NCBI GenBank assembly: GCA_903890265.1
Contig: CAITAM010000531.1
Span: forward strand, 1 to 5,378
Length of the DNA: 5,378 nucleotides
From: an uncultured Pseudomonadota bacterium
GTDB lineage: Bacteria; Pseudomonadota; Gammaproteobacteria; Steroidobacterales; Steroidobacteraceae
Direction of reading: 5' to 3'
Shown: positions 1 to 5,378 of the stretch, one piece after another
How the letters are laid out: each line of letters begins with the position of its first letter
Position numbering within the stretch: position 1 is the stretch's first letter
Translations under genes and position numbers: made by a program
The notes under the pieces: generated by a model
What the model was told of the DNA's origin: nothing
The model's input: the letters and a program-made list of their open reading frames with translations, nothing else
The model's database searches: none

Positions 1-899
1 CCGGGCACGTTGATCGTCATCGGCGCCGGCCCCGAATTGCCGGCGGCGGCGACCACGACGATGCCTGCCTGCCAGGCCTTCATGACCGCCTGGTTCAGCG
101 GATCGTCCCAGTAGTAGGACTGCACGGGAGCGCCGAGCGACAGGTTCAGCACGCGGATGTTGAGCTTGGTCTTGTTCTGGACGATCCAGTTGATACCGGC
201 GATGACGTTGGCATAACTGCCACCGCCGTTGCCGTCGAGCGCGCGCACGACCACGATCCGCGTGCCGGGTGCGATACCGGCAAAGCCCGCCGAATCCTTC
301 TTCGAACTCGTCGCAATGCTGGTCACGTGCGTGCCGTGGCCGTAGGGATCCGAGACGGAGGCCGCCGTGCCCACCACGGGCCCCTTGCTGCCGTAGAGAT
401 CGTAGTAGGCGATGACGCGGTTGCCGCCGCCGTCATCGCTGTACTCCGAGTCCCCGTCGTCGGTGCTGCCGCTCTGCGACCAGAGCCCGGAATCGAGCAT
501 CGCGACCGTCACGTTCCTGCCAACGATGCCCGCCTGATGCAGGGAATCCACGTTAAGGACCTGGAACTGGTAGCGGACGTCCGCCTTGAGGGCGGCAAGC
601 GACGCAGCGCCCGCCTTGGTCTCGCCCTGCACCGTGCGGTCCTCATAGACCCTGATGCCCGGTCGGTCACGGAGTTCCGCCGCCTGGTCGGCGGTGAGAT
701 CGGCCGACACGGCATTGATCACGTCGAGTGACTGGCGTATCTCGCCACCGACGGTCTGTACGCGTTCGGCCGCGGCCTCCGTAGACACGGACTGGACGAT
801 GTAGGAAACGGGCTCGGCGGCGAGCGCCGGGGTGCTCAGTGCCGGCAGTAGTCCGGTGATGCTGGCGCAGAGGGTCTGGCGGATGACTGATCGCGGCAT
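1..899 (-). CDS. Secreted subtilisin-family (S8) serine protease, N-terminal part
   Basis: This is the first 299 residues of an exported serine endopeptidase; the rest lies beyond position 1. Seen: a start region with Arg residues and a hydrophobic core ending in ALA at residues 25-27, a typical signal peptidase I site. Residues 32-90 resemble an I9 propeptide inhibitor/chaperone domain. The S8 catalytic domain follows, with Asp136 in AMLDSG, His188 in YGHGTHV and the oxyanion-hole Asn288 in AAAGNSG. The catalytic Ser motif (GTSMAAP type) would lie outside the window. Between Asp and His is an Asp/Gly-rich stretch, residues 146-160, which may be a surface or calcium-binding loop (inference). 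The ATG at 899-897 is supported by AGGGAA seven bases upstream. It is probably monocistronic, with its own short upstream region. Family assignment is secure; substrate and any C-terminal domains cannot be judged. Confidence 0.93.
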   Translation of the reverse strand, partial: MPRSVIRQTLCASITGLLPALSTPALAAEPVSYIVQSVSTEAAAERVQTVGGEIRQSLDVINAVSADLTADQAAELRDRPGIRVYEDRTVQGETKAGAASLAALKADVRYQFQVLNVDSLHQAGIVGRNVTVAMLDSGLWSQSGSTDDGDSEYSDDGGGNRVIAYYDLYGSKGPVVGTAASVSDPYGHGTHVTSIATSSKKDSAGFAGIAPGTRIVVVRALDGNGGGSYANVIAGINWIVQNKTKLNIRVLNLSLGAPVQSYYWDDPLNQAVMKAWQAGIVVVAAAGNSGPAPMTINVP

Positions 900-906
900 G
901 GCATCG

Positions 907-912
907 TTCCCT
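907..912 (-). promoter_or_regulatory. Ribosome binding site of the S8 protease
   Basis: On the minus strand this reads AGGGAA, seven bases before the ATG at 899-897. It supports that start over an out-of-frame ATG at 904-902. Confidence 0.6.
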
Positions 913-1007
913 GGTGATCGACTGTGATTCAGAGCGTACTGCCCCGGCGTCCGGATCGCCGTCAGAGATACCGCAGGTAGACGCTCGCGATAGCCGACCG
1001 GCGTCGC

Positions 1008-1038
1008 ATAATTCGCGGTTAAATCCCGCTTATGGCAA
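1008..1038 (-). promoter_or_regulatory. Candidate promoter for the S8 protease
   Basis: The only AT-richer patch in the 170-bp gap upstream of the protease holds a minus-strand TTGCCA (1038-1033, five of six matches to the sigma-70 -35 box). An AATTAT follows at 1013-1008 (four of six for -10), with a 19-base spacer, which is longer than ideal. It would give a leader of about 100 bases. The location is right but the match is weak, so the exact boxes are uncertain. Confidence 0.3.
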
Positions 1039-1039
1039 G

Positions 1040-1057
1040 GCCGGCCGTTGCGCCGGC
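1040..1057 (-). terminator. GC hairpin downstream of arfB, possible weak terminator
   Basis: Two copies of the self-complementary GCCGGC (1040-1045 and 1052-1057) are separated by six bases and can form a 6-bp stem, 13 bases past the arfB stop. No U-tract follows, so it is not a classical intrinsic terminator. It may pause polymerase, protect the 3' end, or help a Rho-dependent stop. It lies right beside the proposed protease -35 box. Confidence 0.25.
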
Positions 1058-1069
1058 GTGCGGGCGGAC

Positions 1070-1486
1070 TCAGTCGTCCTGCGGACGGCCGCGAAGGCGC
1101 TTTTTGGTGCCGTCGCTGCGCTTGCCGTCGAGCCGGCGCCGCTTGGAGCCGAGCGTTGGCTTGGTCGCACGTCGCACGGTCGGCCGGTGGCGCGCTGCCA
1201 CGATGAGTTCGGCGAGCCGCTCGAAGGCGTCAGCGCGGTTGCGCTCCTGGGAGCGGTGCCGGTGCGCGCTGATGACGATCCAGCCGTCATCGGTCATCCG
1301 CCGGCCGGCCAGCGTCGCGAGGCGGTTCCGGGTCCAGGTATCGAGCGCGGCCGACGCCGCGGCATTGAAGCGCAGCTGCACCGCCGTCGCGACCTTGTTG
1401 ACGTTCTGTCCGCCGGGACCCGGCGAGCGGATGTAGCGCAGTTCGATATCGCCGTCCGGAATCTCGACGCCAGGCGCGATTTCCAC
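1070..1486 (-). CDS. arfB: ArfB, codon-independent peptidyl-tRNA hydrolase (ribosome rescue)
   Basis: ArfB (YaeJ) releases nascent chains from ribosomes stalled on mRNAs lacking a stop codon. Its tail enters the empty mRNA channel and its GGQ loop hydrolyses peptidyl-tRNA. Seen: 138 residues, close to the 140 of E. coli ArfB. It opens with the family pattern VEIPDGDIEL (7-16) and the GPGGQNVNK loop, with GGQ at 25-27. The motif RSQERNRADA lies at about 78-87. A Lys/Arg-rich tail fills residues 101-138 and includes KRRR at 115-118 and KKR at 128-130. That tail, and the lack of RF1/RF2 codon-recognition domains, separate ArfB from release factors. The GTG start at 1486-1484 lies 4 bases after the mscS-family stop, with only a weak GGACGG upstream, so translation is probably coupled. 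It is the last gene of the operon. Confidence 0.94.
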   Translation of the reverse strand: MEIAPGVEIPDGDIELRYIRSPGPGGQNVNKVATAVQLRFNAAASAALDTWTRNRLATLAGRRMTDDGWIVISAHRHRSQERNRADAFERLAELIVAARHRPTVRRATKPTLGSKRRRLDGKRSDGTKKRLRGRPQDD

Positions 1487-1490
1487 GGCG

Positions 1491-2879
1491 TCAGCCGTCC
1501 ACGGGCGGGTTCGGCGCGTCGCGCCCCGCGAGGGTCTGAACGGAGCCGTCCGCCGCGACGAGCCGAAGGTCCATCTGGGCCCGCGGAATGGTGATGCCGG
1601 CCTCGCGGAACAGCCGCCAGATGGCGCGGTTGACGTCCGAGCGGACGTTGTTCACGCCCTCCTGCGGATCGGCGATCCAGAAGCGCAGCTCAAGGTCCAT
1701 ACCGTAGTCGTGGAAGCTCATCAGTCGCGCGACGGGGGCGGGATCCCTGAGGATCCGTGACTGGCCCTCGGCCGCCTTGACGAGCACTGCCATGGCAAGC
1801 TCCGGATCGTCGCCATAGGAAATACGCACCGGCAGCTTGAGCCGCACCCGACGGTCGCTGTAGCTCCAGTTGATCACCTGGTTCGTGATCAGGTTCTGGT
1901 TCGGCACTAGCGTCTCGACGCCGTCGCGGTCGCGCACGACCACGTACCGGCCCCGCAGCTGCTGCACCCAGCCAAACCCCTCGGTCGTCGTACCGAGCGT
2001 GCCGGTGAAGCTGATGACGTCACCCGGCTTGATCGACTTGTCCATCAGCAGCACGAAGCCGCTGACGAAATTGGCGGCGATCGACTGCAGGCCGAAACCG
2101 AGGCCGAGGCCGAGCGCGCCGCCGAAGAAGCTGAGCGCACCGAGGTTGAACCCCGAGGCGGACAGCCCGAACAGCACGCCGAAGGCAATGAGGAGCGCGT
2201 AGGCGAACTTGGCGACCGCAATCCGGGTGCTGGCGGCCAGTCCCTGCAACTCCGCGATCCGCCGCTCGATGATCCGCCCGGCCCAGGCCGAGAAGATGAC
2301 GAACACGATGACGGTGACGAGCGACTTGAGAATTGACCATAACGTGACCGGGGCCTCGGCCTTCGGTGCATTCAGGATCGGCACCGCATCGAGGTAGGCG
2401 ATGAACGCTTCGAGCCAGCCGAGGAGGTGCATGGCGACGAAAAACCAGATCACCATCGCACTGCGGGCCTCGAGCGCCCGCAGGCGGTTGTTCGGCGCGA
2501 CCGACGCGAAGAGCAGGAACACGGCGCTGCGGATCGCGATCAGCGCGCCGAGCAGTCGCAGGCCGAGATCGACGATCTGGGTGCTCGACTCGAGCGGCGC
2601 GAGGACGCCCCGCCCGGCCAGCAGGACGGCAATGGCCACGGCGTACGGGGCGCTGATCAGCAGCACCTCGCGCAGCAGCATCGAGCCGTGCGGCGTGGCG
2701 GCAAGGAGTTCGCGACGGACCCGCTTGTCACGTGAGCTGCGCGCGAAATAGGTCGTGAGGTACGCGAGCACCGCCGCGCAGATGAGTACGCCGACCTGCG
2801 CCAGCGTCGATGGTCGCAGGAGCTCGGTCGCTGCGTCCGAGATCCGCGCCGGCAGGGTGTCGATCAGGCTCGCGGGCAC
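1491..2879 (-). CDS. MscS-family mechanosensitive ion channel
   Basis: This inner-membrane channel gated by membrane tension would release solutes on hypo-osmotic shock. Seen: 462 residues, well above E. coli MscS (286). About six hydrophobic segments (near 26-45, 72-92, 104-127, 142-165, 185-201, 221-240) precede the hallmark pore helix. The pore stretch is rich in Gly/Ala/Leu from GGALGLGLGFG (253-263) through ANFVSGFVLL (269-278) and leads into KPGDVI (284-289), the start of the beta domain. VPNQNLITNQVINWS (325-339) matches the conserved cytoplasmic domain. GITIPRAQMDL (428-438) corresponds to the end of the C-terminal alpha/beta domain. The extra N-terminal helices put it among the mid-sized MscS paralogues. 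The GTG start is chosen because GAAGG lies seven bases upstream, overlapping the DUF465 stop; the next Met (67) would remove the first helix. Family is secure; ion preference and gating threshold are unknown. Confidence 0.94.
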   Translation of the reverse strand: MPASLIDTLPARISDAATELLRPSTLAQVGVLICAAVLAYLTTYFARSSRDKRVRRELLAATPHGSMLLREVLLISAPYAVAIAVLLAGRGVLAPLESSTQIVDLGLRLLGALIAIRSAVFLLFASVAPNNRLRALEARSAMVIWFFVAMHLLGWLEAFIAYLDAVPILNAPKAEAPVTLWSILKSLVTVIVFVIFSAWAGRIIERRIAELQGLAASTRIAVAKFAYALLIAFGVLFGLSASGFNLGALSFFGGALGLGLGFGLQSIAANFVSGFVLLMDKSIKPGDVISFTGTLGTTTEGFGWVQQLRGRYVVVRDRDGVETLVPNQNLITNQVINWSYSDRRVRLKLPVRISYGDDPELAMAVLVKAAEGQSRILRDPAPVARLMSFHDYGMDLELRFWIADPQEGVNNVRSDVNRAIWRLFREAGITIPRAQMDLRLVAADGSVQTLAGRDAPNPPVDG

Positions 2880-2886
2880 GGCGCGG

Positions 2887-2891
2887 CCTTC
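2887..2891 (-). promoter_or_regulatory. Ribosome binding site of the MscS-family gene
   Basis: GAAGG on the minus strand, seven bases before the GTG at 2879-2877. It shares bases with the TGA stop of the DUF465 gene (2892-2890). This supports the GTG start and fits ribosomes passing from one gene to the next. Confidence 0.55.
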
Positions 2892-3114
2892 AAGCGTTGA
2901 GATCCGGAATCAGCTCGCTCTCGAGTCTGGCGATCTGGTCTTTGAGCATGAGCTTGCGTCGCTTCAGGCGTTTGATCTGCAGTTCGTCGACGTGCAGATC
3001 GAGCTGCAGGCGGTAGATGATGTCGTCGAGGTCGCGGTGCTCGATACGCAACTGCCGCAGGCGCTCGAGACGCGCGAGGAGCTGGGTGGAGACCTTGTCT
3101 TCTACGTCGGACAT
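2890..3114 (-). CDS. YdcH-like DUF465 small coiled-coil protein
   Basis: A 74-residue, highly charged, almost wholly alpha-helical protein of the DUF465/YdcH family (E. coli YdcH is also 74 residues); its molecular function is not established. Seen: EHRDLDDIIYRL at about 26-37 and IKRLKRRKLMLKDQIARLE at about 47-65. These match the family pattern of a His-x-x-Leu-Asp helix, a turn, then a Lys/Arg-rich Leu-heptad helix, likely a helical hairpin. It ends in ELIPDLNA. The ATG at 3114-3112 lies inside the last codons of the RNase AM gene, giving a 13-nt overlap. No good Shine-Dalgarno is near (AGGGA is about 15 bases away), so re-initiation after the upstream stop is likely. An in-frame ATG at 3177-3175 would add 21 residues, but they are not family-like and would deepen the overlap. 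Confidence 0.87.
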   Translation of the reverse strand: MSDVEDKVSTQLLARLERLRQLRIEHRDLDDIIYRLQLDLHVDELQIKRLKRRKLMLKDQIARLESELIPDLNA

Positions 3115-4013
3115 TGGAGTGACGCGGCGTCCCTGATGGTGCTGCTCACAGCCCGGTCGACCGCCGTAGCCGGCCACCGCTGCCAGACCGGCGTAATGGC
3201 GCTTGGAAGCTTAGCCAATCGCCCCGGTCGTTGCCATGGCAGCGCGGGGTCATGGCAGTCGGAGCCCACCGAGCCTTCGAGGCCCGCGCGCAGGCACAGG
3301 CCGGTGGCGACTTCGCGCTGGGCGGGGTTCTGGCCGCCGACGCAGACCTCGGTGGCGGTGCCGCCGGCATCGGCAAACTGCCGGCACAGCTCGCGCCGCT
3401 GTCCGGCGCTCAGCGTGTAGCGCAGCGGGTGGGCGAGCACGGCCACCCCGGAGGCCGCCCGCAGGGCGTCGGTCACGGTGCCGAGCGACGGCCAGGAGGC
3501 CGGTGCGTAGCCCGGGGCCCCTTTGCCCAGCCAGCGCTTGAAGGCCTGGCCGAGATCGGCCACCAGCCCGCGGCGCACCAATTCGCGCGCAAAATGGGTC
3601 CGCGTCAGCACCGGTGGGCCGCGGATGGCGGCCAGGATGTCGCCTCCCGGCAGGTGGTGGCGCTCCAGCCGCGCGGCGATCGCGAGCGCCCTCTCCTCGC
3701 GTGCCGCGTCGAGACGGCCGAGCAGGGCCGTGAGCGCCGGCGAGGCGGCATCGATGCCCAGACCGACCACGTGCAGGGTGCGCCCGGCGTGGGTGACCGA
3801 GACTTCGATGCCGGGAACGAGGTGAAGGCCGTGCGCCCTGGCGGCGATGCTCGCCTCACCAAGGCCCGCGACCGAGTCGTGGTCGGTCAGCGCGCACACG
3901 GCAACACCCGCGGCCGCCACGGCGGCCATGAGGTCCGCCGGGCAGAGCACGCCGTCGGACACCGTGGAATGCAGGTGGAGATCGGCGCGGTCCGGCGTTG
4001 CGCTGTCGCTCAC
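3102..4013 (-). CDS. rnm: RNase AM (YciV/TrpH), PHP-domain 5'-3' exonuclease
   Basis: The E. coli relative (YciV, RNase AM) is a metal-dependent 5'-3' exonuclease that trims rRNA 5' ends and acts on short oligonucleotides and 3',5'-bisphosphates. Seen: 303 residues (E. coli about 293) with the full set of PHP metal-ligand motifs: DLHLHS with His13 and His15, Asp20 in SDG, TDHD with His45, GIEVS with Glu70, HVVGLG from His81, RTHFARELV with His140, LAHPLRY with His195, and GSDCHDP with Asp252 and His254. YciV-specific traits are the GKGAPGY stretch (163-169) and the late LPxxxxxVWQxW (269-280). This last trait separates it from PolC- or HisK-type PHP proteins. The GTG start overlaps the DUF3301 stop by 4 nt, with a G-run six bases upstream. 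Identity is strong; exact substrates here are inferred by homology. Confidence 0.92.
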   Translation of the reverse strand: MSDSATPDRADLHLHSTVSDGVLCPADLMAAVAAAGVAVCALTDHDSVAGLGEASIAARAHGLHLVPGIEVSVTHAGRTLHVVGLGIDAASPALTALLGRLDAAREERALAIAARLERHHLPGGDILAAIRGPPVLTRTHFARELVRRGLVADLGQAFKRWLGKGAPGYAPASWPSLGTVTDALRAASGVAVLAHPLRYTLSAGQRRELCRQFADAGGTATEVCVGGQNPAQREVATGLCLRAGLEGSVGSDCHDPALPWQRPGRLAKLPSAITPVWQRWPATAVDRAVSSTIRDAASLQCPT

Positions 4014-4336
4014 GGCCGGCCCCCGACGGCGACCGGACCGAAGCCCACCCAGTCGATGTCACGGCCACGCAGGCGCAGGAACCCCTGCCGGCGGGATTCA
4101 CCGTCTTCGGAGTACTCGAACACGTAGGTCCGGATGAGCTGGCGTCCGCCCTGCGCGTCGCGGCCGAGTTCGAGCCGCTTCAGGATCGCGGTCTGGTCCA
4201 GCCATTGCAGCCCGGCCTCGCGGCAGGCGCGGTCAATGCAGGATGCCGCGTGCTCCCGGGCACGGGCAGCCGCCACCCACCAGCCGGCCGTACCGAGTAC
4301 CGCCAACAGGGAGACGAGGATCGCGCTGCCCGACAT
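4010..4336 (-). CDS. DUF3301 membrane-anchored small protein
   Basis: A 108-residue protein of the DUF3301 family, known mainly from Gammaproteobacteria and without an assigned function. Seen: one hydrophobic segment at residues 5-24 ending in GWWVAAARARE, so it is probably anchored in the inner membrane with the soluble part in the cytoplasm (positive Arg residues follow the segment). Next come the family signatures LQWLDQTAILKRLEL (43-57) and RTYVFEYSEDGESRRQGFL (69-87), then a short beta-type end with WVGFGPV. The ATG at 4336-4334 is chosen because GGAGG lies 10 bases upstream and the sequence immediately becomes family-like; the frame stays open further upstream, but those residues are Arg/Pro-rich and antisense to yrfG. 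It is the first gene of the operon and overlaps rnm by 4 nt. Confidence 0.87.
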   Translation of the reverse strand: MSGSAILVSLLAVLGTAGWWVAAARAREHAASCIDRACREAGLQWLDQTAILKRLELGRDAQGGRQLIRTYVFEYSEDGESRRQGFLRLRGRDIDWVGFGPVAVGGRP

Positions 4337-4346
4337 CGATGAGAAG

Positions 4347-4351
4347 CCTCC
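4347..4351 (-). promoter_or_regulatory. Ribosome binding site of the DUF3301 gene
   Basis: A perfect GGAGG on the minus strand, 10 bases before the ATG at 4336-4334. It is the strongest Shine-Dalgarno in the cluster and fixes this start, as expected for the first gene of an operon. Confidence 0.7.
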
Positions 4352-4375
4352 GCCGCGCCACCGCGCTCGGTCGCC

Positions 4376-4384
4376 GTTATACCA
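4376..4384 (-). promoter_or_regulatory. Extended -10 promoter of the five-gene operon
   Basis: The minus strand reads TGGTATAAC: an extended -10 (TGn) followed by TATAAC, five of six matches to TATAAT. It is conspicuous in very GC-rich surroundings. No good -35 box lies 17 bases upstream, which is usual for extended -10 promoters. Transcription would start near 4369, leaving a leader of about 33 bases that contains the GGAGG. The next recognisable promoter in this direction is beyond arfB, so it may serve all five genes. Confidence 0.5.
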
Positions 4385-5094
4385 TGCGACCCATGATGAT
4401 CCGGCCACCCGATTCCGGCAGCGCGGCCCCCGACTGGGCGGCCATCGACACCGTGTTGCTCGACATGGACGGTACGCTGCTCGACCTCGGCTTCGACAAC
4501 TGGTTCTGGCGTGAGCACCTGCCGGCGGCCTACGCACGGGCCAACGCGCTGTCGGCGGCGCAAGCCGCCGCCGCGCTTGAGCCGCGCTTTCGCGCGGCAG
4601 AGGGCACGCTCGAGTGGTACTGCATCCGCCACTGGAGCCGCGAACTGGCGCTCGACATTGGCACGCTGAAGCGGGATACCGCGGGCCGGGTGCGCTACCT
4701 GCCGGGGGCGATGGAGTTCCTGCGCTGGCTGTCCGCGAGCGGTAAGCGGCGGGTGCTCGTGACCAACGCGCATCCGGACACGCTCGCCATCAAGGACGGT
4801 CAGGTGTCCCTGACCGAGCACCTGGACGAAGTGCACTCGTCGCACGATTACGGCCGCCCCAAAGAATCCGTGGAGTTCTGGCCGCGCCTCGCCGAGCGGC
4901 TCGAGTTCGACCCCGCGCGAACCCTGTTCGTCGACGACAGTCTGCCGGTACTGCGCGCGGCACACGCCTACGGGATCGGCCACGTGCGGGCCGTCCGCCG
5001 CCCGGAATACGGTGGGCCGCGCCGTGACACGGCGCCGTTCCTCGCGGTCGACTCGGTGGCGGAACTCGCCGGGCCGGAGCCGCCGCCGCGCTAG
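4384..5094 (+). CDS. yrfG: GMP/IMP nucleotidase YrfG (HAD superfamily)
   Basis: YrfG is a cytoplasmic HAD phosphatase that dephosphorylates GMP and IMP to nucleosides, in purine turnover. Seen: 236 residues from this start (E. coli about 222) with all four HAD motifs: LLDMDGTLLD with the nucleophile Asp27 and acid/base Asp29, TNAHP with Thr127, Lys160 in GRPK, and LFVDDS with Asp184/Asp185. YrfG-specific features are FDNWFW right after motif I (37-42), the cap-region TLEWYCIRHWS (75-85) and TNAHPDTLAIK (127-137). These separate it from phosphoglycolate phosphatases or beta-phosphoglucomutases. ATGs at 4384, 4393 and 4396 are all possible, and none has a clear Shine-Dalgarno. The family's usual N-terminus is short, so the later two fit slightly better in length; 4384 is given as the longest reasonable choice. 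It is divergent from the DUF3301 operon. Confidence 0.93.
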   Translation: MRPMMIRPPDSGSAAPDWAAIDTVLLDMDGTLLDLGFDNWFWREHLPAAYARANALSAAQAAAALEPRFRAAEGTLEWYCIRHWSRELALDIGTLKRDTAGRVRYLPGAMEFLRWLSASGKRRVLVTNAHPDTLAIKDGQVSLTEHLDEVHSSHDYGRPKESVEFWPRLAERLEFDPARTLFVDDSLPVLRAAHAYGIGHVRAVRRPEYGGPRRDTAPFLAVDSVAELAGPEPPPR

Positions 5095-5378
5095 CCGTGC
5101 CCGCGCAGCGCGAAGTAACCGGCGGCGAGCGCGGCGACGAGCAGGCCGAGCGCGATCCAGCGCACCGGCAGGGAGGACGTCGGCGTGACGCTGCCTTCCG
5201 CCGGCGTCGTGATCGTCGCGGCGGCATCGGCGGCACGGGCGGCCTGACCGCCGCGCCCACCCCGGCGGCGGCGGCGCTTGCGCTTCGGCGCGTTCGCGGT
5301 CTCGGCGGCGACCGCCGGTGCGACGGCCGCGGGGACTGCCGCCTCGGGACGTACCGGGCTCTCCGGCCGCGGCGGCCG
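5091..5378 (-). CDS. Unrecognised protein with Arg-rich stretch and C-terminal membrane anchor, C-terminal part
   Basis: An open reading frame enters from the right edge and gives the last 95 residues of a protein I cannot assign. Seen: an Ala/Pro/Val-rich, probably disordered linker (visible residues 1-30), a basic block PKRKRRRRRGGRGG (31-44), another Ala/Thr-rich linker, then one hydrophobic helix from WIALGLLVAALAAGYFAL (about 74-91), and a five-residue end RGHG after Leu. The layout suggests a cytoplasmic protein held to the inner membrane by a C-terminal helix, with a basic patch that could bind nucleic acid or lipid head groups (inference). Arg/Gly-rich tails occur in RNA-binding proteins such as RNase E and RhlB homologues, but those lack a terminal membrane helix. 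GC-rich third positions support real coding. It converges on yrfG with overlapping stops. Confidence 0.68.
   Translation of the reverse strand, partial: RPPRPESPVRPEAAVPAAVAPAVAAETANAPKRKRRRRRGGRGGQAARAADAAATITTPAEGSVTPTSSLPVRWIALGLLVAALAAGYFALRGHG

Noticed and set aside
977..1007. Imperfect inverted repeat with GCGA and TCGC arms in the protease leader.
   Set aside because: The arms are short and interrupted, as expected by chance in GC-rich sequence, and match no riboswitch or operator I recognise.
914..1594. A 226-codon open frame on the plus strand across the intergenic gap, arfB and the end of the MscS gene.
   Set aside because: It is antisense to two well-identified genes, has no family-like motifs, and its Arg/Ala/Gly/Pro composition is typical of a GC-driven shadow frame.
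3231..4127. A 298-codon open frame on the plus strand opposite RNase AM.
   Set aside because: It lies fully antisense to a gene with all PHP motifs. Its product is Gly/Arg/Ala-rich without recognisable motifs. Long antisense frames are expected at this GC content.
4243..4383. An N-terminal extension of YrfG by 47 residues from an ATG at 4243.
   Set aside because: It would overlap the start of the DUF3301 gene, its residues are low-complexity Arg/Pro/Gly, and known YrfG proteins begin about 16 residues before the first catalytic Asp.
4337..4537. An N-terminal extension of the DUF3301 protein by 67 residues.
   Set aside because: The added residues are Arg/Pro-rich and antisense to yrfG. GGAGG and the family-like sequence both point to the ATG at 4336.
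4180..4983. A 267-codon minus-strand frame opposite yrfG that could have replaced the DUF3301 start region.
   Set aside because: It is in a different frame from DUF3301, antisense to the HAD motifs of yrfG, and resembles no known protein.
1..5378. Search for a defence, toxin-antitoxin or mobile system.
   Set aside because: All recognisable genes belong to chromosomal housekeeping or secretion families. No transposase, integrase, terminal inverted repeats, repeat-spacer pattern or AT-rich island is visible.

Overview
The window is GC-rich DNA with very high GC at third codon positions and almost gapless gene packing. The best-recognised genes are a YrfG-type GMP/IMP nucleotidase, a YciV/RNase AM-type PHP exonuclease, ArfB and a DUF3301 protein. 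Together they point to a high-GC gammaproteobacterium, possibly a Chromatiales-, Xanthomonadales- or Woeseiales-like lineage. The lineage is inferred from gene content, not from a marker gene. I see no tRNA, rRNA, CRISPR array, insertion sequence or prophage gene.

Layout, left to right. (1) Positions 1-899, minus strand: the N-terminal 299 residues of an exported subtilisin-family (S8) protease, with signal peptide, I9-like propeptide and the catalytic Asp and His; the serine lies off the left edge. (2) Positions 900-1069: intergenic, with the protease ribosome binding site, a weak promoter candidate, and a short GC hairpin just after arfB. (3) Positions 1070-4336, minus strand: a compact five-gene cluster that looks like one operon. 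In transcription order it is a DUF3301 membrane-anchored small protein, RNase AM (rnm/yciV), a YdcH-like DUF465 coiled-coil protein, an MscS-family mechanosensitive channel, and arfB. The junctions are a 4-nt overlap, a 13-nt overlap, a 10-nt gap and a 4-nt gap. The last three junctions and the first together suggest translational coupling, and three of the five genes start with GTG. (4) Positions 4337-4383: a 47-bp divergent spacer with a good extended -10 promoter for the operon and the GGAGG of its first gene. (5) Positions 4384-5094, plus strand: yrfG. (6) Positions 5091-5378, minus strand: the C-terminal 95 residues of an unrecognised protein with an Arg/Lys-rich stretch and a C-terminal membrane anchor. 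It converges on yrfG, and the two stop codons share one CTAG palindrome.

Functionally the operon mixes RNA 5'-end processing (RNase AM), rescue of stalled ribosomes (ArfB) and osmotic-shock release (MscS) with two small proteins of unknown role. yrfG adds purine nucleotide turnover. This is mostly conserved housekeeping content. I found no convincing new defence or mobile system. The points most worth a second look are the operon's composition, the promoter packed against the yrfG start, and the membrane-anchored Arg-rich protein at the right edge.
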